This document shows positions 1 to 5,083 of a DNA stretch of 7,081 bases, piece by piece. Within the stretch, counting starts at the first letter, position 1. The number at the start of each line of letters is the position of its first letter. The notes beneath the pieces were generated by a model. The model made no database searches. It was not told where the DNA came from and saw only the letters and a list, made by a program, of their open reading frames with translations. The stretch comes from Eggerthellaceae bacterium UBA3686 (lineage in GTDB: Bacteria > Actinomycetota > Coriobacteriia > Coriobacteriales > Eggerthellaceae). The stretch lies in assembly GCA_002371495.1 (NCBI GenBank), contig DFIX01000028.1, positions 1-7,081 on the forward strand, given 5' to 3'. Position numbers and translations under genes: made by a program.

Positions 1-1403
1 GCGGAGTTCCCGATGGACGTGACGCCGGATTCGATGACGACCTCCTTGATGCCATTCCAGCTGCCGAACCAGGGGGCGCCTCCAGCTTGGAAGTCCGGAA
101 TCGCGCCCGCACCGGAGATGGTGAGGGTCCCCTCGCCGTCGAGGGTCCAGGTCAGGCCGCCGTCTAAGGTGCCGGACCGGTCGTCCGTCACGGCGATCTT
201 GTACTCCTGGCCGTTGATTGTGACGGTGAGGGTCTCCGTGCTAGAGAAGGCACGCCTGGCGGACACCGTCCAGGCGCCGCTTGCGTCCCTGCCGACGGCG
301 AACAGCCCGGGGGCGCTGCTGGCGGCGTCCGTGGGCTCGCCCTGGAGGCCGACCACGGCCAGGATGTCGGCGAGCGGGACGCTCCCGCCGCCCGGGAGCA
401 CGTACTGCAGGTCGCCGTAGGTGAACTCGACGGTGTAGTAGGAGAAGCCCCCGGAGGTGGCCGTGGCGGTCGAGCCCGACTCGGACACGGCGAGCTCCTC
501 GGCCTCCCCGCCCGAGACGTGGTAGACGCTCACGTCCAGGTTGGGGTCCGCGACCTCGGCGGCGGCGAAGGACACCCTCACGCTCTTGCCGCCCGCGGGC
601 TGGAGCTCCGCGCCGTCGGCGCCGAGCACCTTGATGTCGAACGTGTAGGAGGCCGCGACGTTCTCGCCCTCGCCGCGCTCGGGCGCGACGGCGGCCTCGG
701 TCGCAGAGGACGGCGCGCTCGCGACCGAGAGCCCCGCGCCCTCGGGGAACGCGCCCGCGCCCGCCTCGACCGTCACGGCCACGCCGCCCACGGTTTTAGA
801 TTGCCTGAAAGCGGGGAGCTGGGCCTTGGCGCCGGCCGCGCTGCCCTCGGCCTGCGCTGCCGGCTGGGCCGCCTGGTCGCCTGCTGCCGCCGCGCCGTCC
901 TCTGCGGCGGGCGCGGCCGGCTCCGCCTTCTCAGCTTGACTGGGCGATTCGCCTTCCCCCTCGCCGCCGCCGGCGTCGGGCGCCTCGCCCGCGCCGGCGC
1001 CTTCGGTTGGGGTATCGGGCGCGCCCTCTCCGGCGCCCTCGGCCGGGGCCTCGGCCTTACCGCCGCCTGCCGCGCCGTCGTCAGCGGGCGCGGCTTCCGG
1101 CGTTCCGACGCCGTCGCCGCCGGCCGGGACATCGGCCTTCCCGCCACCGGTTTCCCCGGGATCCTCGCCCGATGCGCCAGCGCCATCCTGCGCGCCGTTG
1201 ACTCCGGCCTTTCCAGTCGGGGCGGGCGGCGCCTCCGGCCCCGCGCCCGCAACCGCCTGGGGGGCGTCGGGCGCCTGCCCCCCGGCGTTGTCGGCACCCT
1301 CCCCGGCCGCCGACGCCGTGACGGGCACGAGCCCGAGGGCGAGCACGAGGCCCGCTACGATGGCGATGACCCTGTCGATGCTCTTCCTGCTGCGTTTGGC
1401 CAT
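1..1403 (-). CDS. BspA-like leucine-rich-repeat surface protein, N-terminal part (runs off left edge)
   Basis: Read on the minus strand from ATG at 1403, this frame stays open to the window edge (467 codons). Residues 1-33 form a signal peptide: a basic start (MAKRSRKS), a hydrophobic core (AIVAGLVLALGLVPV) and an ASAA-type cleavage site. Residues about 34-195 are a low-complexity Gly/Ala/Pro/Glu linker, followed by beta-rich segments. Near residues 330-400 is a module with LPGGGSVPLADIL and an SxTETLTVTINGQEYKIAVTDD-like strand pair. From about 405 comes the usual entry to a BspA/LRR_5 repeat domain (LTWTLDGEGTLTISGAG, then APWFGSW and KEVVIESGVTSIGNS). Such proteins are exported and cell-surface associated in gut Firmicutes and Coriobacteria. 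An AGGTGAGG ribosome-binding site lies about 9 bases upstream. The C-terminus and any anchor are outside the window. The family call is from motif memory; the ligand is unknown. Confidence 0.85.
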   Translation of the reverse strand, partial: MAKRSRKSIDRVIAIVAGLVLALGLVPVTASAAGEGADNAGGQAPDAPQAVAGAGPEAPPAPTGKAGVNGAQDGAGASGEDPGETGGGKADVPAGGDGVGTPEAAPADDGAAGGGKAEAPAEGAGEGAPDTPTEGAGAGEAPDAGGGEGEGESPSQAEKAEPAAPAAEDGAAAAGDQAAQPAAQAEGSAAGAKAQLPAFRQSKTVGGVAVTVEAGAGAFPEGAGLSVASAPSSATEAAVAPERGEGENVAASYTFDIKVLGADGAELQPAGGKSVRVSFAAAEVADPNLDVSVYHVSGGEAEELAVSESGSTATATSGGFSYYTVEFTYGDLQYVLPGGGSVPLADILAVVGLQGEPTDAASSAPGLFAVGRDASGAWTVSARRAFSSTETLTVTINGQEYKIAVTDDRSGTLDGGLTWTLDGEGTLTISGAGAIPDFQAGGAPWFGSWNGIKEVVIESGVTSIGNS

Positions 1404-1537
1404 GTTGCACGTCCTCACCTCGGGAACGCCGTTTGGGCCAGTTTACACGAGCAGATGCGCTCATCGTTAGGGAAATTGCTCTGTTTTCGGCGTCTGGGCG
1501 GGGGCGGGCCGGCCGGGGTCCCCGGCCCGCGGCCTCC
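1404..1537. other. Intergenic region upstream of the surface protein
   Basis: This non-coding stretch lies between the start of the surface-protein gene and the end of the recombinase fragment. It should hold the surface-protein promoter. A possible -10 (TAAACT preceded by TG) reads on the minus strand near 1440-1447, but no good -35 is visible, so no promoter is called. A GC-rich hairpin occupies its left half and is listed separately. Confidence 0.4.
1504..1530. terminator. GC-rich hairpin after the recombinase fragment
   Basis: GCGGGCCGG (1504-1512) pairs perfectly with CCGGCCCGC (1522-1530) around a 9-base loop, and an alternative inner pairing is also possible. It sits 8 bases beyond the stop of the minus-strand recombinase fragment. 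No T-tract follows on either strand, so it is a terminator-like structure rather than a clear intrinsic terminator. Confidence 0.35.
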
Positions 1538-2032
1538 TCAGCGAAGCCCGCATATCTCGCCGCGGCGCATGCCGGTCGTGAGCGCGAGCTCGACGGCGAG
1601 GGCGAGCCGCGAGGGCTCGGCAGCCTGGGCGAGCTTGAGCATCCTCGTGCGCTCCTCGCGGTCGAGCACCTGCATCTTCTTGCGCTGGATCCTCGGCGGC
1701 TTGCAGTACTCGCAGGGGTTCTTGGTGACGAGGTCGAGCACGACCGCGAAGTCCATGGCCTGGCGCAGCAGCCCGAAGGGCTTCGAGACGGACCTCGGGG
1801 CGTAGCCCTCCTCGAGCCTCTGCGCCATCCACCCGCTCACGACGGGCACCGTCACGTCGGAGAGCCTGTAGGAGCCGAGGTAGCGGCATATGACCTTTGC
1901 CTGCTTGCGGTAGTGGTTGCTCGTCGACCGCTCGACGAGCAACCCGTCCTCCTTGTAGTCGATGAACTTGTCCAGGAAGTCCCTCACGGTGATCTTCGAC
2001 CCGAAGGCGTCTCCCTTGCGCTCGAGGTCCAT
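1538..2032 (-). pseudogene. Tyrosine recombinase/integrase, truncated at both ends
   Basis: The 164-residue frame begins in an SAM-like core-binding domain (about residues 13-115: VRDFLDKFIDYK, NHYRKQAK, AQRLEEGYAPRSV, then LVTKNPCEYCK) and enters the catalytic domain. It shows only the first active-site motif, TGMRRGE at residues 153-159, with the catalytic Arg at 156. It then stops right after ICGLR, where relatives normally continue with Trp and about 120 more residues carrying the Lys, HxxR, His/Trp and Tyr. Those residues are absent from the window, so the protein cannot be an active recombinase. Downstream DNA does not resume the family in any frame I read, so this is truncation rather than a lone stop. 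At the other end, the arm-binding N-terminus is missing: the frame joins the IS21-like end six bases before the ATG, and no ribosome-binding site is seen. It is a relic of an integrative element or phage. Confidence 0.8.
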
Positions 2033-2037
2033 TAATC

Positions 2038-2230
2038 ATCGGTCGCACGGTCGTCTTTGCCGTGCCGTGGATGATCGTGAGGGTTCGCGGGGCTGCTGGG
2101 ACTGTCGGGTTACCGGGTGTCCATTCTGGGCGGAACAGTGTCCATCAGGCCACGTAAGGGTGTTCACATTGCGGCGGAATAATGCTCGGCGGATTATGGA
2201 GTCGCGTACGTTTTATGTCGTAATAACCAC
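2038..2230 (-). repeat. 193-bp direct repeat, copy 1: IS21-like element end
   Basis: This is identical base for base to 2797-2989. Copy 2 continues directly into an IS21-type transposase start, so both are best read as the left end of that IS. On the minus strand the repeat carries short internal repeats typical of IS21-family ends: ATGTGAACACC, ATGGACACTGTTCCGCC and ATGGACACC, plus ATAATCCGCCG and ATTATTCCGCCG. In this copy the transposase is gone and the DNA passes directly into the recombinase fragment. Identity breaks outward at 2230/2989, the likely IS tip. The exact IS boundaries are inferred. Confidence 0.75.
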
Positions 2231-2405
2231 ATTGTGTAGCTGGCCTTTTTCGTCTTATCAAAACCAGATGGAATTGAGAGAAGGGGGATGGCGGAATTCA
2301 GAAGAAGATGATGAAACGAAAAGGGCTACTCTGTCGTATAAAGGAATAGTGAAGTAAAGAACTGTTTGGTAAAGATAGATGCCAACGTGAGAGGGAGGGT
2401 CAGAT
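2231..2405 (+). promoter_or_regulatory. AT-rich leader region of precursor 1, likely promoter
   Basis: This non-coding stretch is richer in A and purines than its surroundings. It runs from the IS tip to the first precursor gene. The best -10 candidate is TATAAA at 2337-2342; no convincing -35 sits 16-18 bases upstream. A purine-rich ribosome-binding site (GAGGGAGGG) lies just before the ATG at 2406. The promoter position is a guess; the ribosome-binding site is clear. Confidence 0.35.
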
Positions 2406-2615
2406 ATGGCGGAGTACAACAAAGAAATGACTCCGGAGCAGATATTGGAAGCGGCGCATGAAGAGGGCTACGAGCTCACCGACGATCAGCTGGACGGAAT
2501 CGCCGGTGGTGGAGAGTGGACGAATGAATGCTGTCCCGGGTGCGGACACACGGGCACCATGTATTGTCCGGGCACGGGCGAGTCAAGATGCGGCAAGTGC
2601 GGTCTCAAATGGTAG
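2406..2615 (+). CDS. Nif11-type RiPP precursor 1 with zinc-ribbon-like core
   Basis: This 69-residue peptide has a short acidic helical leader (MTPEQILEAAHEEGYEL at 8-24, then DDQLDGIAGG) ending in the double-glycine site at 34-35. That pattern is the C-terminal half of a Nif11-type leader, which modification enzymes and a peptidase-transporter recognise in known RiPP systems. The candidate core from Gly36 starts GEW and holds six Cys (42, 43, 46, 54, 62, 65). They are arranged as CPGCG and CGKCG knuckles 15 residues apart, and the peptide ends in LKW. Such paired C-x2-C knuckles also look like a zinc ribbon, so the product could be a modified peptide, a metal-binding peptide or both. The start is supported by GAGGGAGGG upstream. 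No maturation enzyme lies nearby. Its last bases overlap the antisense transposase fragment, so the original 3' end of the gene could have been replaced at the junction. RiPP assignment is inference from the leader. Confidence 0.72.
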   Translation: MAEYNKEMTPEQILEAAHEEGYELTDDQLDGIAGGGEWTNECCPGCGHTGTMYCPGTGESRCGKCGLKW

Positions 2616-2784
2616 TGAGATAAACCACTGCAACGTCGTCCAAGCCGACGTCGTTCTCCTCCGCCCTGGCCAGGATGTCCTGCACCGCAGAGCTCGAGCA
2701 GGAGCACGCGGCCGCGATCTCGCGGATGCTTCTGCCGTTGGCCCGGTGGCGCAAGATGTCCCGGTAGCTGATTCGTCTGCCCAT
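2605..2784 (-). pseudogene. istA: IS21-family transposase IstA, N-terminal fragment
   Basis: Only 59 codons remain of a protein that is normally about 400-500 residues. The fragment starts MGRRISYRDILRHRANG and continues SIREIAAACSCSSSAVQDIL, the N-terminal helix-turn-helix that lets IstA bind the IS ends. A ribosome-binding site (AAGAGGTG) precedes the ATG by a few bases. The frame meets a stop at 2605 just inside antisense DNA of precursor 1, so the DDE catalytic domain and the partner ATPase IstB are absent. It reads away from the 193-bp IS end immediately upstream, exactly where IstA should start. It is non-functional. It is too short to identify the specific IS. Confidence 0.75.
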
Positions 2785-2796
2785 ATGGCACCTCTT

Positions 2797-2989
2797 ATCG
2801 GTCGCACGGTCGTCTTTGCCGTGCCGTGGATGATCGTGAGGGTTCGCGGGGCTGCTGGGACTGTCGGGTTACCGGGTGTCCATTCTGGGCGGAACAGTGT
2901 CCATCAGGCCACGTAAGGGTGTTCACATTGCGGCGGAATAATGCTCGGCGGATTATGGAGTCGCGTACGTTTTATGTCGTAATAACCAC
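2797..2989 (-). repeat. 193-bp direct repeat, copy 2: IS21-like left end still joined to istA start
   Basis: This is a perfect match to 2038-2230 in the same orientation, 759 bp away. It lies directly upstream of the istA fragment, which identifies it as the IS left end with its multiple short repeats and probably the istA promoter. Beyond 2989 the sequence changes to coding-like DNA of a different gene, so 2989/2990 is the probable insertion point. No second IS end and no target-site duplication are visible in the window. Confidence 0.78.
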
Positions 2990-3182
2990 CCACGTCCTCG
3001 GCGAGGTGCGTTTCGCCGAGGACTCGGGCTGGGCCCGCATCGGGGACGACGAGCACGGGAACCGCTTCGCCGTCGTCGACGGGCGGCGCTACGACCCCGA
3101 GCAGTTCTTCGGGCTGTTCACGGGGCATGTCGGTTTCGACATGCACTGGAGCATCCACGACCCCTCCGACGACCTGCCCTAG
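2990..3182 (+). pseudogene. 3' fragment of a gene broken by the IS end
   Basis: The in-frame stretch after the repeat encodes about 63 residues ending at TAG 3180-3182. It has the GC-rich codon use of the chromosome, which the repeat read in the same frame lacks. Key pieces are LGEVRFAEDSGWARIGDDE, then FAVVDGRRYDPEQFF, then GFDMHWSIHDPSDDL. The pattern V-DG-x-Y-x-x-EQF followed by a G-F-x-h-x-W-x-I-x-D tail resembles, from memory, the C-terminal DUF7713-type domain of small uncharacterised proteins. That match is tentative. The N-terminal part and native start are missing, presumably replaced when the IS inserted. The open frame continues upstream through the repeat, but those residues are likely spurious. 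Confidence 0.5.
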
Positions 3183-3477
3183 CCTAATGCCGTTTTCAGA
3201 TTCGTTGCCATGAGCGCGAATCTGCCTTCAGCAGATCGCCGACGTTCCTGGTCAAGAGTGCTCAAGGCGACGCCTGCTATCGCGCGGCATCGACTTTCGA
3301 TTCCGCGGAGCCATACCCTGCGCCCCGAGATCCACCGCGCTGCCGCCGAACCCGCGTCCGGGATCCCAGGCGGCGCATATTGCTGGCGACATAGGGTTGA
3401 TGTATTGGACCATGGAAGCCGGGAGCATGAGTTGGCGTATTATGCTGCTCAGCTGGAGCGGTCCGGATGGCAACAGG
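3183..3477. other. Non-coding stretch, no gene recognised
   Basis: I see no supported gene on either strand here: the open frames lack ribosome-binding sites and family motifs. A bulged hairpin lies at 3216-3239 (GCGAATCTGC, loop CTTCA, GCAGATCGC), shortly after the stop of the broken gene; it has no T-tract. The right end should carry the promoter of the truncated leader at 3493 (possible TATTAT -10 near 3438), but no -35 is convincing. Confidence 0.45.
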
Positions 3478-3777
3478 TCAGAGGAGGGCACCGTGAAGTT
3501 TGATGAACTGTCTCCCGAGCTGGAGGAAAAGATCAAGGCGTGCAAAACCAATGAAGAGCTCGCCGCAACGCGGGCACGAGCTGTGCTTCATGTAGTCGTA
3601 CTCCATGGCGCACGTGGAGCATCTGACCGTATTCCATTCACCGCCGCCCGAGGTTTTTTCCAGCTCGTCCGCGGACAGCTCGATGCCCTCGGCCTTTGCC
3701 AGCTCCAGCAGCTCCTCCGCTGAAGACGCGCTCCTCACCTTGCTTTTCTGCTCAGGGGTCAGGTCCTTGAATTCCAT
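3478..3777 (-). CDS. Nif11-type RiPP precursor 2 with zinc-ribbon-like core and chimeric tail
   Basis: This frame encodes 99 residues starting MEFKDLTPEQ. The start at 3777 is favoured over an ATG two codons upstream because GAGGAG then sits six bases away. Residues 1-45 form a classic Nif11-type leader (SSAEELLELAKAEGIELSA, DELEKTSGG) ending in a double glycine at 44-45. The core begins GEW, like precursor 1, and carries CSTC (53-56) and CPRC (68-71), a C-x2-C-x11-C-x2-C pattern. From about residue 72 the frame runs antisense through the truncated leader at 3493-3567, giving an unrelated tail (FIGFARLDLFLQLGRQF and onward) to the stop at 3478. The original end was probably close to CPRCGE, so the gene may make a longer, altered product or be defective. 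RiPP role is inferred from the leader; no enzymes are adjacent. Confidence 0.68.
   Translation of the reverse strand: MEFKDLTPEQKSKVRSASSAEELLELAKAEGIELSADELEKTSGGGEWNTVRCSTCAMEYDYMKHSSCPRCGELFIGFARLDLFLQLGRQFIKLHGALL
3493..3567 (+). pseudogene. Truncated Nif11-type leader (start only)
   Basis: A textbook ribosome-binding site (AGAGGAGG) is followed five bases later by GTG at 3493. The first 25 codons read VKFDELSPELEEKIKACKTN then EELAA. This aligns without gaps to the start of precursor 2 (MEFKDLTPEQ... with EEL at the same place), so it is a paralogous Nif11 leader. It loses homology after EELAA, where the DNA becomes the antisense of precursor 2's core. The glycine site and core are missing, so no functional precursor can be made, although translation could run on to 3723. 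It faces precursor 2 tail to tail. Confidence 0.65.
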
Positions 3778-3808
3778 GGTCATCTCCTCGTTTCGCAGAT
3801 GGCAGTGC

Positions 3809-3840
3809 AGGGGGCTTAAACCCCCTTCGCCTTGCAAGGC
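3809..3840. promoter_or_regulatory. Hairpin and 12-bp perfect palindrome upstream of precursor 2
   Basis: Two symmetrical elements lie 32-63 bases upstream of the precursor 2 start (minus strand). AGGGGG (3809-3814) pairs with CCCCCT (3821-3826) around a six-base loop. GCCTTGCAAGGC at 3829-3840 is a perfect 12-bp palindrome. They could be a regulator binding site or a 5' UTR structure. No regulator is present to support this, and function is unproven. Confidence 0.35.
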
Positions 3841-4195
3841 TGGCACAATGACGTCACGCAATCCAGTGCCGTCAGGTTGCATGCGATGGTGATGCGGTAT
3901 CGCGCGGAAGCCCCCTTCACCCGCTCGACGGCTCCATCGCTGCGGTTAAAATCCGCCGTCCCGGCGTCGTCGACGCAGACTGGCGTGGCGATAGGGCTTG
4001 TCGAGAGGGCCGGCCTGCCGTTGCTGCACTTCAACCTGACGAAGGGCGAGGTAAAGCCGATTGCAAGATATGCATCCCAAATGCTGATGGGAAACAAACA
4101 AGGTCCCTCTACCAGCAAGAAAACGGCGAGGGTACCTCATAGCGCCATAAATGGGGGTTACATACGTGCCGCGCGGAAAGAAAGGGGAGCGAAAG
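3841..4195. other. Intergenic stretch before precursor 3, no supported gene
   Basis: Several frames stay open here on both strands, but none has a ribosome-binding site with a recognisable family. The forward frame crossing 4000-4150 ends in what is clearly leader DNA of precursor 3. The stretch becomes AT-richer from about 4060 and should contain the promoter of precursor 3; I see no clear -35/-10 pair. It may hold decayed coding DNA. Confidence 0.35.
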
Positions 4196-4510
4196 ATGGC
4201 AGATCAAAAAGAGAGAATGACCAAGCTCGCAGAGGCGGCAGATGCCGACAAAGACTTTGCCGTTGCCGTTGCCCAGGCAGTTGTGGCACGCGACCTCGAC
4301 GAGGTTTCGCGTTTGGCCGCAGAGAAGGGCATTCAGCTCGAGAGCGAAGATTTCGAAATCAAGGAAATCGACGGTGTTGAAGTAGACGATGCTGAACTCG
4401 AGGCCGTTGCCGGCGGTGGCGCAAAGGAGAAGGCCGATGCAAGGTATGCCCAGTGCCAAACCACGAGCTGCGTTCTTTGCGGATTGGGAGCTGCTTTTGC
4501 TATTTGGTAA
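4196..4510 (+). CDS. Nif11-type RiPP precursor 3 with Thr/Ser/Cys core
   Basis: This encodes 104 residues. The start at 4196 is chosen over an in-frame ATG at 4151 because AAGGGGAG lies six bases before it and the Nif11 pattern begins just after. The leader is full length: DKDFAVAVAQAVVARDL, then EVSRLAAEKGIQLESED, then EVDDAELEAVAGG ending at glycines 73-75. The candidate core of about 30 residues ends in CQTTSCVLCGLGAAFAIW, with Cys at 87, 92 and 95 and T89, T90, S91 between them. In known systems, Nif11-type leaders are used by class II lanthipeptide synthetases (prochlorosins) and by other enzymes. This core would allow thioether rings, but thiazole formation or plain disulfides are also possible. 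A strong terminator follows, so it is probably a single-gene transcript. No enzyme, transporter or immunity gene is visible. Confidence 0.78.
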   Translation: MADQKERMTKLAEAADADKDFAVAVAQAVVARDLDEVSRLAAEKGIQLESEDFEIKEIDGVEVDDAELEAVAGGGAKEKADARYAQCQTTSCVLCGLGAAFAIW

Positions 4511-4538
4511 GACTCACGACGACAGGTCCCGAGAACCT

Positions 4539-4880
4539 TTACCGCACCTCGCCCATAGCGAAATTTGGCGTCCTCGAAGACGAATCCACGTCTTCGAGGA
4601 CGTCGTTTTTTATCCAGCGTTGCGCAGCCGCACAAGAACAGCTCAACGAGGAACTGGGTTCCAATTGATGGTTGGTTTTTGAAAATTTGAACTTGCGGCC
4701 TCTTTTGTATCGGCAGATGCGGGTAATGCAGAGGAAGCCGAGCGCCAATCCCAAGTCGGCGCCCCAGAGCATGGCGGAGCCGAGCATGGTCTTGTTCTTG
4801 ATTCGCGGCGAGACAGCCCGTATGACGTTTACCCCGCATGTCTGGCAGGATGCTTTCGTGGTTGGAGACGAACACTTCAT
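4539..4880 (-). CDS. Doubtful small membrane-type protein with one CxxC knuckle
   Basis: This frame of 113 residues starts MKCSSPTTKA, has a CQTCG knuckle at 12-16, and one hydrophobic segment at about 31-52 (MLGSAMLWGADLGLALGFL) followed by a basic stretch (RYKRGRKFKF). That would fit a small zinc-knuckle membrane protein. Against it: the ribosome-binding site is weak (GGGGG about 14 bases upstream) and the last 20 or so residues come from the antisense of the precursor 3 terminator. A second minus frame starting at 4962 overlaps it, so a frameshifted relic is possible. I do not recognise the family. Confidence 0.3.
   Translation of the reverse strand: MKCSSPTTKASCQTCGVNVIRAVSPRIKNKTMLGSAMLWGADLGLALGFLCITRICRYKRGRKFKFSKTNHQLEPSSSLSCSCAAAQRWIKNDVLEDVDSSSRTPNFAMGEVR
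4567..4611 (+). terminator. Strong intrinsic terminator after precursor 3
   Basis: GTCCTCGAAGACG (4570-4582) pairs perfectly with CGTCTTCGAGGAC (4589-4601) around the loop AATCCA. Three further pairs (one of them G-T) extend the stem to 4567 and 4604, and six T follow at 4606-4611. It lies 56 bases after the precursor 3 stop. Confidence 0.92.
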
Positions 4881-4962
4881 ATGAAACGTAGCCCCCAACC
4901 ATGATGTCACGATGCTCTTCGGGAAAGCCGGCTCTTCCAAACGACAGAAAGAGGTCTTCCAT

Positions 4963-5083
4963 TTAGCATATGTTGCAATTTACGTATCGGCATGCGTGTA
5001 TAAATTGTCGGTAAACGGAACAAGTGCAAAGATTTGTGCTAATATCGCCGGCCAGCGGTAGTTTTGAAAGGATTGTTAAGCAC
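4963..5083 (+). promoter_or_regulatory. AT-rich promoter region with extended -10
   Basis: This is the most AT-rich part of the window. TGCTAATAT at 5037-5045 is a good extended -10 for transcription toward the small gene at 5084. The -35 (around GGAACA) is poor, which extended -10 promoters tolerate. It would give a 5' UTR of about 30 bases containing AAAGGA at 5067-5072. Confidence 0.4.

Noticed and set aside
519..1805. Long forward frame of 428 codons and other Arg/Ala-rich frames over the first 1.5 kb
   Set aside because: These are antisense to the surface-protein gene. High GC leaves several frames open; only the minus frame from 1403 has a signal peptide, a ribosome-binding site and LRR-type motifs.
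2038..2989. CRISPR array or compound transposon
   Set aside because: There are only two repeat copies, each far too long for CRISPR. No complete transposase and no inverted IS ends are present, so a functional compound transposon is not supported.
2826..3182. A full-length forward gene starting inside the repeat
   Set aside because: Residues from the repeat are also encoded at copy 1, where they lead nowhere, and this DNA is an IS end. Only the part after 2990 looks like a real protein.
3832..4380. Forward frame of 182 codons running into precursor 3 DNA; a dUTPase-like VVDADWRGD string in a neighbouring frame
   Set aside because: The frame overlaps the well-supported precursor 3 in another frame and has no ribosome-binding site. 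The dUTPase-like string is isolated and no other motif of that family follows.
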